Source of the DNA: Oscillatoria nigro-viridis PCC 7112 | Lineage (GTDB): Bacteria; Cyanobacteriota; Cyanobacteriia; Cyanobacteriales; Microcoleaceae | DNA: 64,000 nucleotides | Direction of reading: 5' to 3' | Assembly: GCF_000317475.1 (NCBI RefSeq) | Contig: NC_019729.1 | Span: forward strand, 1,254,501 to 1,318,500 | Shown: piece after piece, positions 54,646 through 61,765 of the stretch | Layout of the letters: the number at the start of each line of letters is the position of its first letter | Numbering within the stretch: position 1 is the first letter of the stretch | The notes under the pieces: model-generated | What the model saw: only the letters and a program-made list of their open reading frames with translations | What the model was told of the DNA's origin: nothing | The model's database searches: none | Position numbers and translations under genes: made by a program

Positions 54646-54690
54646 GCAGAGGGCGCAGAGGGCGCAGAGTCAGAGCAGAGAGAGATGAAT
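54646..54690. repeat. CGCAGAGGGCG-type dispersed repeat
   Basis: Tandem words of the ACCGCAGAGGGCGCAGAGGG kind between the two ABC genes. The same family occurs at about 37545-37576 (opposite strand) and, in coding form, inside the TPR gene at 15104-15136. Confidence 0.8.
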
Positions 54691-54713
54691 AATTACGATA
54701 TAATGAGATAGTT

Positions 54714-55487
54714 TTAAAGTCTTCTTTCTACTCTCAGCATCCTGCGGTAAGAAAGCCATCCACCTGCAATCATGGCAATAGAAAATATGAATAAATACCA
54801 GAAGTGTTCGGAAATATCAGCCAAATCTTTGCCGTCAGCCCACACGCCCATCAGCGCTTCGTTCATGTGATAGATTGGATTGTACTGGGCGATTTCCAGC
54901 AGACTTTTGGGAAAGAGCGAAGTTGGCAAAAATGCGCCTCCTAAAATTAACAAAGGAACGCCGAAAGCGGCTACTAGCGAGTTGACATCTTCAGTGCGCC
55001 TTGCAAACTGGGTGCCGAGAATAAAGCCTACACCTACATAAGATACAATACTGAGCAGAATAATCGCACATCCTAACAGAATAGAGCCTTGGAATTGCGC
55101 TCCTAAACAAGAGGCGATCGTGTATACTAAAATTACCTGACCGATGCCGATGCAACTGTGAGCCAGGAAAATTCCTAAAAAGTAGGAAGTGCCGCTCAGC
55201 GGGGAAATAAACAAGCGTTTGAGGGTATGCTGTTCTCGCTCTGCTACTACTGTTGCTACGCTACCACCGAGACAGCTAAAAAATAAAGCCGCTCCTACTA
55301 AGCTTGCAGGTGCAGCAACTTCAAAGGCTTTTGCTGTGCTGAGATTAGCGCGTTCTTTTAAAATTAAACCGTTAATTATCAAGATAGAAACTGGAAAAAT
55401 ACTCCACAAGACTAAGCTGCGTCGCCGCCTCCCCAATTCAATTAAAATCCGCTGTGCTACTGCGAGCGTTTCGTACCAGTATTTCAT
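54714..55487 (-). CDS. ABC-2 type transporter permease
   Basis: About 257 aa from the ATG at 55487 (MKYWYETLAVAQRILIELGR), the usual start of this family; an ATG at 55535 would add a polar stretch of 16 residues. Six membrane helices (about 26-42, 65-83, 110-132, 140-165, 172-190 and 228-248), with the ABC-2 pattern RTEDVNSLVAAFGVPLLILG. It forms the channel for the ATPase encoded next. Exporter of unknown substrate. Confidence 0.9.
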   Translation of the reverse strand: MKYWYETLAVAQRILIELGRRRRSLVLWSIFPVSILIINGLILKERANLSTAKAFEVAAPASLVGAALFFSCLGGSVATVVAEREQHTLKRLFISPLSGTSYFLGIFLAHSCIGIGQVILVYTIASCLGAQFQGSILLGCAIILLSIVSYVGVGFILGTQFARRTEDVNSLVAAFGVPLLILGGAFLPTSLFPKSLLEIAQYNPIYHMNEALMGVWADGKDLADISEHFWYLFIFSIAMIAGGWLSYRRMLRVERRL

Positions 55488-55582
55488 AAGAAATCTATTA
55501 GTATTGTGGGAATTGGGAATTGGTAATGACGCCACCGCATATCATACCATAGAGATGCGAATAAGTTTAACTCTCAAGAAAA

Positions 55583-55600
55583 AACCCGCCGACGCGGGTT
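55583..55600 (-). terminator. Intrinsic terminator
   Basis: Hairpin AACCCGC/GCGGGTT with a CGAC loop (plus strand), followed on the minus strand by TTTTTTCTTG. It stands about 150 bp after the stop of the 347-aa gene on the minus strand and would end its transcript before the ABC operon. Confidence 0.6.
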
Positions 55601-55750
55601 GGGATTTTAGGGGGATAGGTTTTAACGCTCGTTAAAAAAACAACGGAACTGTAACAAGTTCCCAACCCATATCGAATCAGTTATTCCCAATTCTTTTATC
55701 GAAAATCGAAAATCGAAAATTGTATAACTTGTCGCCCTCTCTCACTGGTC

Positions 55751-56794
55751 TCAATTAATCCTAAAGTTCTTACCTCTGTAGCATCCTTGAAAAGAAGTTA
55801 AACTGGTGCGGTTTCCCTGTTCCAATTTAGTCACGAGGGAAGAAGTATTGGAACTGTCAGCGGTAGCACCCCACTTGTAGATAAAGTCGCCGAGATTGTC
55901 TCCGGTTTCTTCGTAGCTGTGCTCTTCAATTGGAATTCCCGAAACTCCTGAAACAGTTTGGTTGTGGTATCCGTTAACGATGATTTTTTCGATAACAGCC
56001 CCTGGTTCGGCGGTAATGTTCCATTGCACCGGTTCGTAGGCTGAAAGTGCGAGAATAATGGGCTTGTTTCGGCGTTCTACTTTGACTTCGATCGCACTTT
56101 GTGATAAATCTCGGTTCTTGTGATCCGCATTGGCTTCGTAAACGCCTATTAAATGAAGTTCTTTATTTCCGCTTGAGGAACCGATATAAGCTGAAAAATC
56201 GTCGGAACCGCCAAGCCCGCAGTTGGCGCCAGAACTAATTGGGGAAACAAAAGCTGTTTTTTCGGCTAGTTTCTGCTGCACCGCCGGCACTACCCACAAT
56301 CCGGTTCCGATGCCTAAAGCACCTATCAAAGCGGCCGCGATACCGAAAGGAAGGACATTTGTGAGGTGGCGAACAACTGGTTTGGCTGTTAGTTGAGATA
56401 GCGTTTGCTGCCAAGTTTCACCAGTTTGTCGATCGGCATTCCCGCCATCGAGACAGGCCAATAAACCTAAACTTTCCGGCTGTTCGAGCAGACTTTGAAC
56501 TGTTTTCCCTTCGCCGACGTAGAGATTTCTAGTTGCTGTGTCTAAAAGCAGCCAGTAGCGATCGCCCTCGCCGAGGTTGTACTCTTGTACCGCAGGATCG
56601 ACTAAATCGTGCTGCAAAAACACCAGCCAAGCCATATTATTGCCAGTGCCGACTGTTTTGCCGTCGCTGGATATAAGTTGGTCGATGTCGGGTTCCCAGC
56701 GCCAAGCTACCCAGCGACTATCCCCTCGATAGCCGAGGGATTTTTCTAGTTGCGGATGAGCGGTTATTTCTAAGCGTTGAACTAAGTTTGACAC
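55751..56794 (-). CDS. Hypothetical single-pass protein with FHA-free N-terminal domain (347 aa)
   Basis: An N-terminal soluble part (1-145: SRWVAWRWEPDIDQLISSDG, GDRYWLLLDTATRNLYVGEG) is followed by one membrane helix (about 148-172, VLPFGIAAALIGALGIGTGL) and an extracytoplasmic domain (about 180-347) with ELHLIGVYEANADHKNRDLS, VERRNKPIILALSAYEPVQW and CYRGKNFRIN at the end. The C-terminal region resembles cyanobacterial proteins of unknown role that combine beta-sandwich strands. I do not recognise the family and assign no function. ATG start. Confidence 0.78.
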   Translation of the reverse strand: MSNLVQRLEITAHPQLEKSLGYRGDSRWVAWRWEPDIDQLISSDGKTVGTGNNMAWLVFLQHDLVDPAVQEYNLGEGDRYWLLLDTATRNLYVGEGKTVQSLLEQPESLGLLACLDGGNADRQTGETWQQTLSQLTAKPVVRHLTNVLPFGIAAALIGALGIGTGLWVVPAVQQKLAEKTAFVSPISSGANCGLGGSDDFSAYIGSSSGNKELHLIGVYEANADHKNRDLSQSAIEVKVERRNKPIILALSAYEPVQWNITAEPGAVIEKIIVNGYHNQTVSGVSGIPIEEHSYEETGDNLGDFIYKWGATADSSNTSSLVTKLEQGNRTSLTSFQGCYRGKNFRIN

Positions 56795-57361
56795 TAGATG
56801 TCCTCCTCAAGTGGGATCGGGTCTAGAGCAATTTTGTTCCAATTTATTAAAACAAATATTTTGCTCATGAAGAGCCTCCGAATAATCGGGTTAATTTTGT
56901 CTCGCTAATGTTATCAGCCGGTACTTTCCCAACCACACTGGCTTAACAAAAATATGCCTGTTTAATGGTTTAGCTTGAGAACTTGGAGCAGGCGAGTACC
57001 CGCCTGGTAATAATTTTAACCTGTGCCGATCGCTAATCCTGTTACGGATTAAAGCTAGCTATCTATCACTGCTTCTACCTGGTTGTCCAGTTTTGAAAGA
57101 GTGCTTGACCGATAGCGCCTACAAGTTCTTAGCTTAACTTTTATTTCGCTACTCTGCTACAAAATATGCCGATCGCACCTGAGATCAATATTATACAGGC
57201 AAATAAATATTCCGGCTTTCTCGCGGGTGAAATATCCGTTACATAAGACCTACTCACAACTACTCATAACTAGACAAATCTACTCCTGAGTATTGTGAAA
57301 CTTACTTCCTGCTTCATTCTGGCGGTGTCGGCACTAACCAGTCCACAGGCACGAGCCCCGT
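56795..57361. other. Intergenic region including the TnpB-element right end
   Basis: A 567-bp gap. Around 57245-57300 there are CTACTCACAACTACTC-type words and, between 57325 and 57361, GTGTCGGCACTAACCAGTCC and CACGAGCCCCGTC, which are the sequences directly downstream of tnpB where the element's right end and its guide (omega) RNA would be expected. No gene is seen in the rest. Confidence 0.45.
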
Positions 57362-58448
57362 CTAACTGACGGTTTTTGACAAATTAATCGCTGCATTTAA
57401 ATCACGGTCAATAACAAAACCGCAATGACCGCATTCAAACACTCGCTCAGAAAGTCCGAGTGTTTCTTTTTTGGTGGAGCAATTAGAGCAAGTTTTGCTG
57501 GATGGAAACCATCGGTCAACTACTACAAGTTTTGAGCCATACAACTTGCACTTGTAGGTCAATTGGCGTCGGAATTCAAAGAAACCCATATCAGCAATAG
57601 AGGCAGCCAGTTTATGCAACGCCGTCATCCCGGATACGTTGAGGTCTTCGATCGCTACTGTGCCGTGGTTTTTGGCAAGCAATGCCGTTAACTTGTGCAA
57701 CGTATTTTTGCGAATGTTAGCTATTTTTACGTGCAATCTCGCTATCTTAAGCTGTGCCTTTTTCCAGTTGCGTGAGCCGATAGTTTTATGGCGATTGAGC
57801 CACTGCATTCTTGACAACTTGGCTGCGTACTTTTTGTAGGATTTTGCTCCGACCATCACTTCACCTGTTGAAAGAGTAGCTAATGCTTTAATGCCGAGGT
57901 CAACTCCCACAATACTTGTTTGACATGACTCTTGCTGTTCTACCTCAAATCTGAAACTGATAAACCACCTGGAAGCTTGACGGGATATTGTACAAGACGC
58001 AAGTTAATACTTGTGGCAACCTTTCGTAAGTCTTGAGAACGCCAATTACAGGAACTTGGATTTTGTTGTCACCCAAAATTTTGACTGTTCCTTCTAACGT
58101 GAAAGAGTCGCGCCGCCCTTTTTTCTTAAATCTCGGTACTCCCGCAGTCTTGTTAAAGCACCGCTTCCAAGCTTGGCGCAAAGCCATTAATGCCTGTTGC
58201 GGTGTAGATTTACTGCACTCGTAATACCACGGATTTTCTGATTTCACCAGGGTTACTAACAGTTTGTGCAGGTCAATAGCTGTGGGAAAGTTAAGTTTTT
58301 CATCGGGATGGGATTTGTTATACTCAAGAATGTTTTTGGTTGGCCACAATCCCCAATTCCAAGCATGGCGTGCTACTCCACAGTGCTGGGCGAGCATAGT
58401 GCGCTGCCTGTTATTCAGTTTCAATTCTGTTTTGAAGCCTAACAGCAT
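57362..58448 (-). pseudogene. tnpB: IS200/IS605-type TnpB, frameshifted
   Basis: The N-terminal part (from ATG at 58448, MLLGFKTELKLNNRQRTMLA) ends by frameshift near 57984-57998; the next frame continues RQASRWFISFRFEVEQQ and then IVGVDLGIKALATL. The RuvC-like residues are all there: Asp in GVDLGIKAL, Glu in VAIEDLNVSGM and Asp in DRDLNAAINL, with the zinc ribbon SSKTCSNCSTKKETL ... FECGHCG. TnpB is an RNA-guided DNA nuclease that helps IS200/605 elements persist. One indel separates it from a full product. No tnpA is near, so it is a tnpB-only element. Confidence 0.88.
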
Positions 58449-58495
58449 TGTTACCTCTCGATCGCTTTGAGTCACACTATATACTGATTCAATCC

Positions 58496-58521
58496 CTACT
58501 GATTTCATAAGAAATGAGTAG
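58496..58521. repeat. Hairpin at probable left end of the TnpB element
   Basis: CTACTGATTTC/GAAATGAGTAG (10 of 11 pairs) with a 4-nt loop, 48 bp before the tnpB start. Subterminal hairpins are the recognition sites of IS200/605 transposases, so this may be the left end. The motif CTACTC at the other side (57245-57290) fits but is not proof. Confidence 0.5.
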
Positions 58522-58617
58522 ATGTGAATAGGATTTTGGTTACAGCTTCTCACCCTAAAAAAGAGAACATTTCCGAGAAACCCGGTTTCTGTGATGAAAG
58601 TTCTGACACTTCGCCGA

Positions 58618-59364
58618 TTACTGGCGGGGGCCATCAATCGCATCTCGAGTCGGCGCCACACCTCCAGGGCCAAAAGAACTCGGCGGCACTCTCGGAAGAT
58701 TGAGATTGGGATTGGGAACTAAATCGCTGTTGCTGTCGCCAGCAGTTCCACCCGTGGGAGACGCACTATTATTGGGATTGGTACTCGGTGAACTTCCCGG
58801 ATTGAGATTATTGGGATTGGTACTCGGCGAAGTTCCCGGATTGGGATTATTGGGATTGGTACTCGGCGAACTTCCGGGATTGAGATTATTGGGATTGGTA
58901 CTCGGCGAAGTTCCCGGATTGGCATTGGGAGTACCTGCGGGCGAAGTTCCCGGATTGGCATTGGGAGTACCTGCGGGCGAAGTTCCCGGATTGGCATTGT
59001 TGGGATTGTTGCGATTTGCCGTGCCTGCAGGAGTAGTTATCGGGGTGCCGACAGCATCTCTGGTGACGGTGTTAGGGTTCGGGGCAGCAGCCGGAGTGCT
59101 CCCATTGGGGTTATTTGCAGGAGCATTGGCGGGGTTGCCGGCAACCGGATTAGTGTTTTGGGGAGCAGCGTTGGTGCCGCACAAACTGACTAAATCAAAA
59201 GTTGTGCCGCCTGGAGTTTCGATGAAGCAAACCGGCACGTTTACTTCGGGGTTTGAGGCTCTGGGAAAATCGGCTGTTCCCGGCATGGGACGGCTAAAGG
59301 CAGCTTCAGCCATCAGTGGGGTCAAGGCCGCCGATAGAGCGGCGATTGTTCGCAATAATCTCAT
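58618..59364 (-). CDS. Secreted Pro/Asn-rich repeat protein
   Basis: 248 aa with a signal peptide (MRLLRTIAALSAALTPLMAE, then AAFSR). A short globular part (25-65, EVNVPVCFIETPGGTTFDLV and one further Cys in SLCGT) is followed by about 130 residues of low-complexity Asn/Pro/Thr/Ser repeats, mainly NPGTSPAGTPNA (12 aa, two to three copies) and NPGSSPSTNPNNL (13 aa, four copies). The two Cys could form a disulfide. Probably extracellular or cell-wall located; function unknown. Confidence 0.8.
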   Translation of the reverse strand: MRLLRTIAALSAALTPLMAEAAFSRPMPGTADFPRASNPEVNVPVCFIETPGGTTFDLVSLCGTNAAPQNTNPVAGNPANAPANNPNGSTPAAAPNPNTVTRDAVGTPITTPAGTANRNNPNNANPGTSPAGTPNANPGTSPAGTPNANPGTSPSTNPNNLNPGSSPSTNPNNPNPGTSPSTNPNNLNPGSSPSTNPNNSASPTGGTAGDSNSDLVPNPNLNLPRVPPSSFGPGGVAPTRDAIDGPRQ

Positions 59365-59572
59365 CAGCGTTTCCTCAAATGTATAATTTTATTTTCTCCA
59401 GTATTGCCCATAAATTGCCAAGTGTCGTCACTCTAAAAGCCGATCGATCTTTTTGACAACTGCTTCTACAGGGCCACCGCTGGCTGCAACATCTCGCGAA
59501 CGCAGAAAGCATAGGTAGAAAAAGCCAATAGTGCCACTGTCGCCCATCCGTTGCCCTTCTTCCTTGATATTT

Positions 59573-60598
59573 TTAGTACCGAATTCGCGGGTCAACGTAA
59601 GCATTCAAAATATCAATTACAATGCTGGCAATTACAACAATTGCTGCAAAAAACACCACAATACCTTGAACAGTTGGATAATCCCGCAAGCTAATCGCTT
59701 CGTAAAGACGATTTGCCAACCCCGGCCAAGAAAAAGTAACCTCTGTTAAAATAGCACCGCCCAACAGTGCAGCAAAAGTCAATCCTAAGACAGTAATCAC
59801 CGGAATTAGTGCATTTTTCAGAGCGTGAGCCCATAAAATCTGGAATTCGGGAATGCCTCTAGCTCTAGCTGCTTCGACATAATCTGCTTGCAAAGTTTGC
59901 TTGAGATTCACCCTGACAATGCGCTCGAAAATGCCGCTCAAAAGAATCCCCAACGTCAAACTCGGAAGTGCCAAATAATGCAAAGATGTGAGAAACTGAC
60001 CGGGGTTAGCGCTCAGGAGACTGTCAATAGTGTATAGTCCTGTGTAGCCTTCGGGGGCGGGGAATGTGACAGGAAAGCGAGTTCCCAAGGGAAACCATCC
60101 CAACTGCACTGCGAAAATCAACTGCAAAACCATGCCAGCCCAAAAAGCGGGCAGCGAGTAAGTGATAATGCCAAACAAACGGCCTGCAGCATCAAAAATA
60201 GTGTTGGGGCGGGATGCTGCCAGGGAACCGATACTGATGCCGACAATTAAAGCTACGGCCATGCTACAAACTGCTAATTCCACTGTAGCGGGGAAATAGT
60301 CTCCGATAATTTGCCACACGGTTTGTCCGCGAGTAGTGATTGAGGTTCCCAAGTTGAAGCTCAACAAGTCTTTCATGTATTGGAAATATTGCTCCCACAG
60401 GGGTGCGTCGAGGCCGAGTTGAGTTCGCATTGCTTCTTTGGCTGCTGCGGGAGCTCGGGAGCCGAGAATGGCATCTATGGGGTCGCCCGGAGTGGCCCGC
60501 AACAATAAAAATACTGCTGTGGTGATTGTCCACAACATTAGGGGTGCCAGAAGCAAGCGGACAAAAATATAAGATTGCAGGGCTTTGGAACGAGACAT
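59573..60598 (-). CDS. ABC transporter permease, DppB/OppB family
   Basis: 341 aa with six membrane helices. RATPGDPIDAILGSRAP near the N-terminus and the EAA loop YVEAARARGIPEFQILWAHA with LKNALIPVITVLGL are characteristic of di/oligopeptide or nickel permease subunits. It forms a channel with a second permease and a binding protein that are not next to it here, so the remaining subunits must be encoded elsewhere. Substrate likely peptide, unproven. ATG start. Confidence 0.92.
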   Translation of the reverse strand: MSRSKALQSYIFVRLLLAPLMLWTITTAVFLLLRATPGDPIDAILGSRAPAAAKEAMRTQLGLDAPLWEQYFQYMKDLLSFNLGTSITTRGQTVWQIIGDYFPATVELAVCSMAVALIVGISIGSLAASRPNTIFDAAGRLFGIITYSLPAFWAGMVLQLIFAVQLGWFPLGTRFPVTFPAPEGYTGLYTIDSLLSANPGQFLTSLHYLALPSLTLGILLSGIFERIVRVNLKQTLQADYVEAARARGIPEFQILWAHALKNALIPVITVLGLTFAALLGGAILTEVTFSWPGLANRLYEAISLRDYPTVQGIVVFFAAIVVIASIVIDILNAYVDPRIRY

Positions 60599-60764
60599 AA
60601 TATTTGGGAATTGCCAATTGCGAAGTCATTAGTCATTAGCCAGATGTTGAAGGCATCAGGCAGATGGAAGGTAGAAGCTGGAAGAAACAGATATTTTATA
60701 TCTGCGACTTCCGTGTCGCGAATCAGGGGAATTGGGAATTGCGAATAGACAGTTGAGTTGATTT

Positions 60765-60794
60765 TTGCGAAAAAGTCGATCGACTTTTTCGCAA
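60765..60794. terminator. Perfect 30-bp palindrome
   Basis: TTGCGAAAAAGTCGA facing its exact complement TCGACTTTTTCGCAA, without a loop, 12 bp after the stop of the 114-aa minus-strand gene. On RNA it would be a long hairpin with a U-rich 3' arm followed by a few A residues. It may act as terminator; the centre contains CGATCG. Confidence 0.55.
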
Positions 60795-60806
60795 TTGGCG
60801 ATTTTC

Positions 60807-61151
60807 TTATTCCCCTAGCAGCGATTCAAATGCAGCTTGCAAAGACTTGATATCGCCTACTCTGGCTACTAACAAGTTTTCGCTGCCGGCATCCTGCAGC
60901 CTGTATCTCCAATACTGGATGCTATCGGAGTTGTTCATCCAGAAACTAATCACGGTGTCTACAACTCGATCGACATCCCAGCCGCGGTTAGGAGAAACTG
61001 TCTCTACGGATGCCACAAACGCATCAAGGGTGCACTTTCGGTTTGCCAAGTATTCTACACCGGAAGGCTGCTGTTGTTGCAGCAATTCCTGCTGCTGGTT
61101 AAAAAATGTTAAAGTTGGAGATACGCCCAGGATTTCAAATGTATAGTTCAT
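60807..61151 (-). CDS. Hypothetical protein (114 aa)
   Basis: Starts at the ATG at 61151 with a textbook GGAGGATGAC before it; the frame is open further to 61199 but without need. A soluble alpha/beta protein: MNYTFEILGVSPTLTFFNQQ, WDVDRVVDTVISFWMNNSD and YWRYRLQDAGSENLLVARVG. I do not recognise a family. It precedes the palindromic terminator and is unlinked to neighbours. Confidence 0.8.
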   Translation of the reverse strand: MNYTFEILGVSPTLTFFNQQQELLQQQQPSGVEYLANRKCTLDAFVASVETVSPNRGWDVDRVVDTVISFWMNNSDSIQYWRYRLQDAGSENLLVARVGDIKSLQAAFESLLGE

Positions 61152-61765
61152 GTCATCCTCCAGAAGTATTATTTTGCCAAATGCCGCTCTTCCAAACAAG
61201 CCAAAAACGCTTTACTTTGCTGGCGTTGATGAAATGCAGATCCTTCAATTATCCTCTTTGTAGTCGATGGCTTACGCCCCGCTACGCTACGGGATTTTGG
61301 CCGCTTATCTTATTAATAGCAAATTTTTTTACACCCGATTGTCAAATAATTTACATTTGTCCTGACACTGTAGAAAAATTTTCAATCTGATTTTTATTAA
61401 GCAGGGGTAAGGAAGACAATGCCCACCCGGAGAAAGTGAGCTGATTTGAGATTTAAAAGTTTAGATGAAAAAATTGAATAATTGGCAATGACTGATGACG
61501 ATCGGGGTGTGGAGCACGGGCCTAAAGTTGCTTTTTTTTTACGGGCTGTGGCTTTTTTATCGGGAGTCTGCAGAGCGATCGCCACATTCAGGCAAGTAGT
61601 GGCATCATTAATATTACAACTTTTTACAGCAGCGGTGGAAACCTCAGCCAAGTTTTGAGCGGCCGGCCACCGCACTTCACTCTTGCTGTACAACTTTGTA
61701 ACTTATATCTAGGGCATATTTTAAACGACAAACGATACGCAAACCTGGTAGGTGTCACAATATTG
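61152..61765. other. Intergenic region between divergent genes
   Basis: A 614-bp gap. A minus-strand open frame at 61397-61693 has no good ribosome-binding site, and its C-terminal third runs through repeat-like DNA; it is doubtful (0.15). A CGCTACGCTACGGGATTTTGG repeat word, shortened here to CGCTACGCTACGGG, occurs at 61280-61293. The T-rich run at 61530-61538 and its surroundings (TTTTTTTTTACGGGC) show no hairpin. The promoter of the sensor gene is likely near 61690-61750. Confidence 0.5.

Noticed and set aside
58700..59386. Long plus-strand open frame opposite the Pro/Asn-rich protein
   Set aside because: It mirrors the repeats (Leu/Gly/Val-rich), while the minus strand has a signal peptide and sensible repeat units.
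61397..61693. Minus-strand open frame of 98 codons
   Set aside because: No ribosome-binding site, no family, part of it runs over repeat-like DNA; kept only as doubtful.
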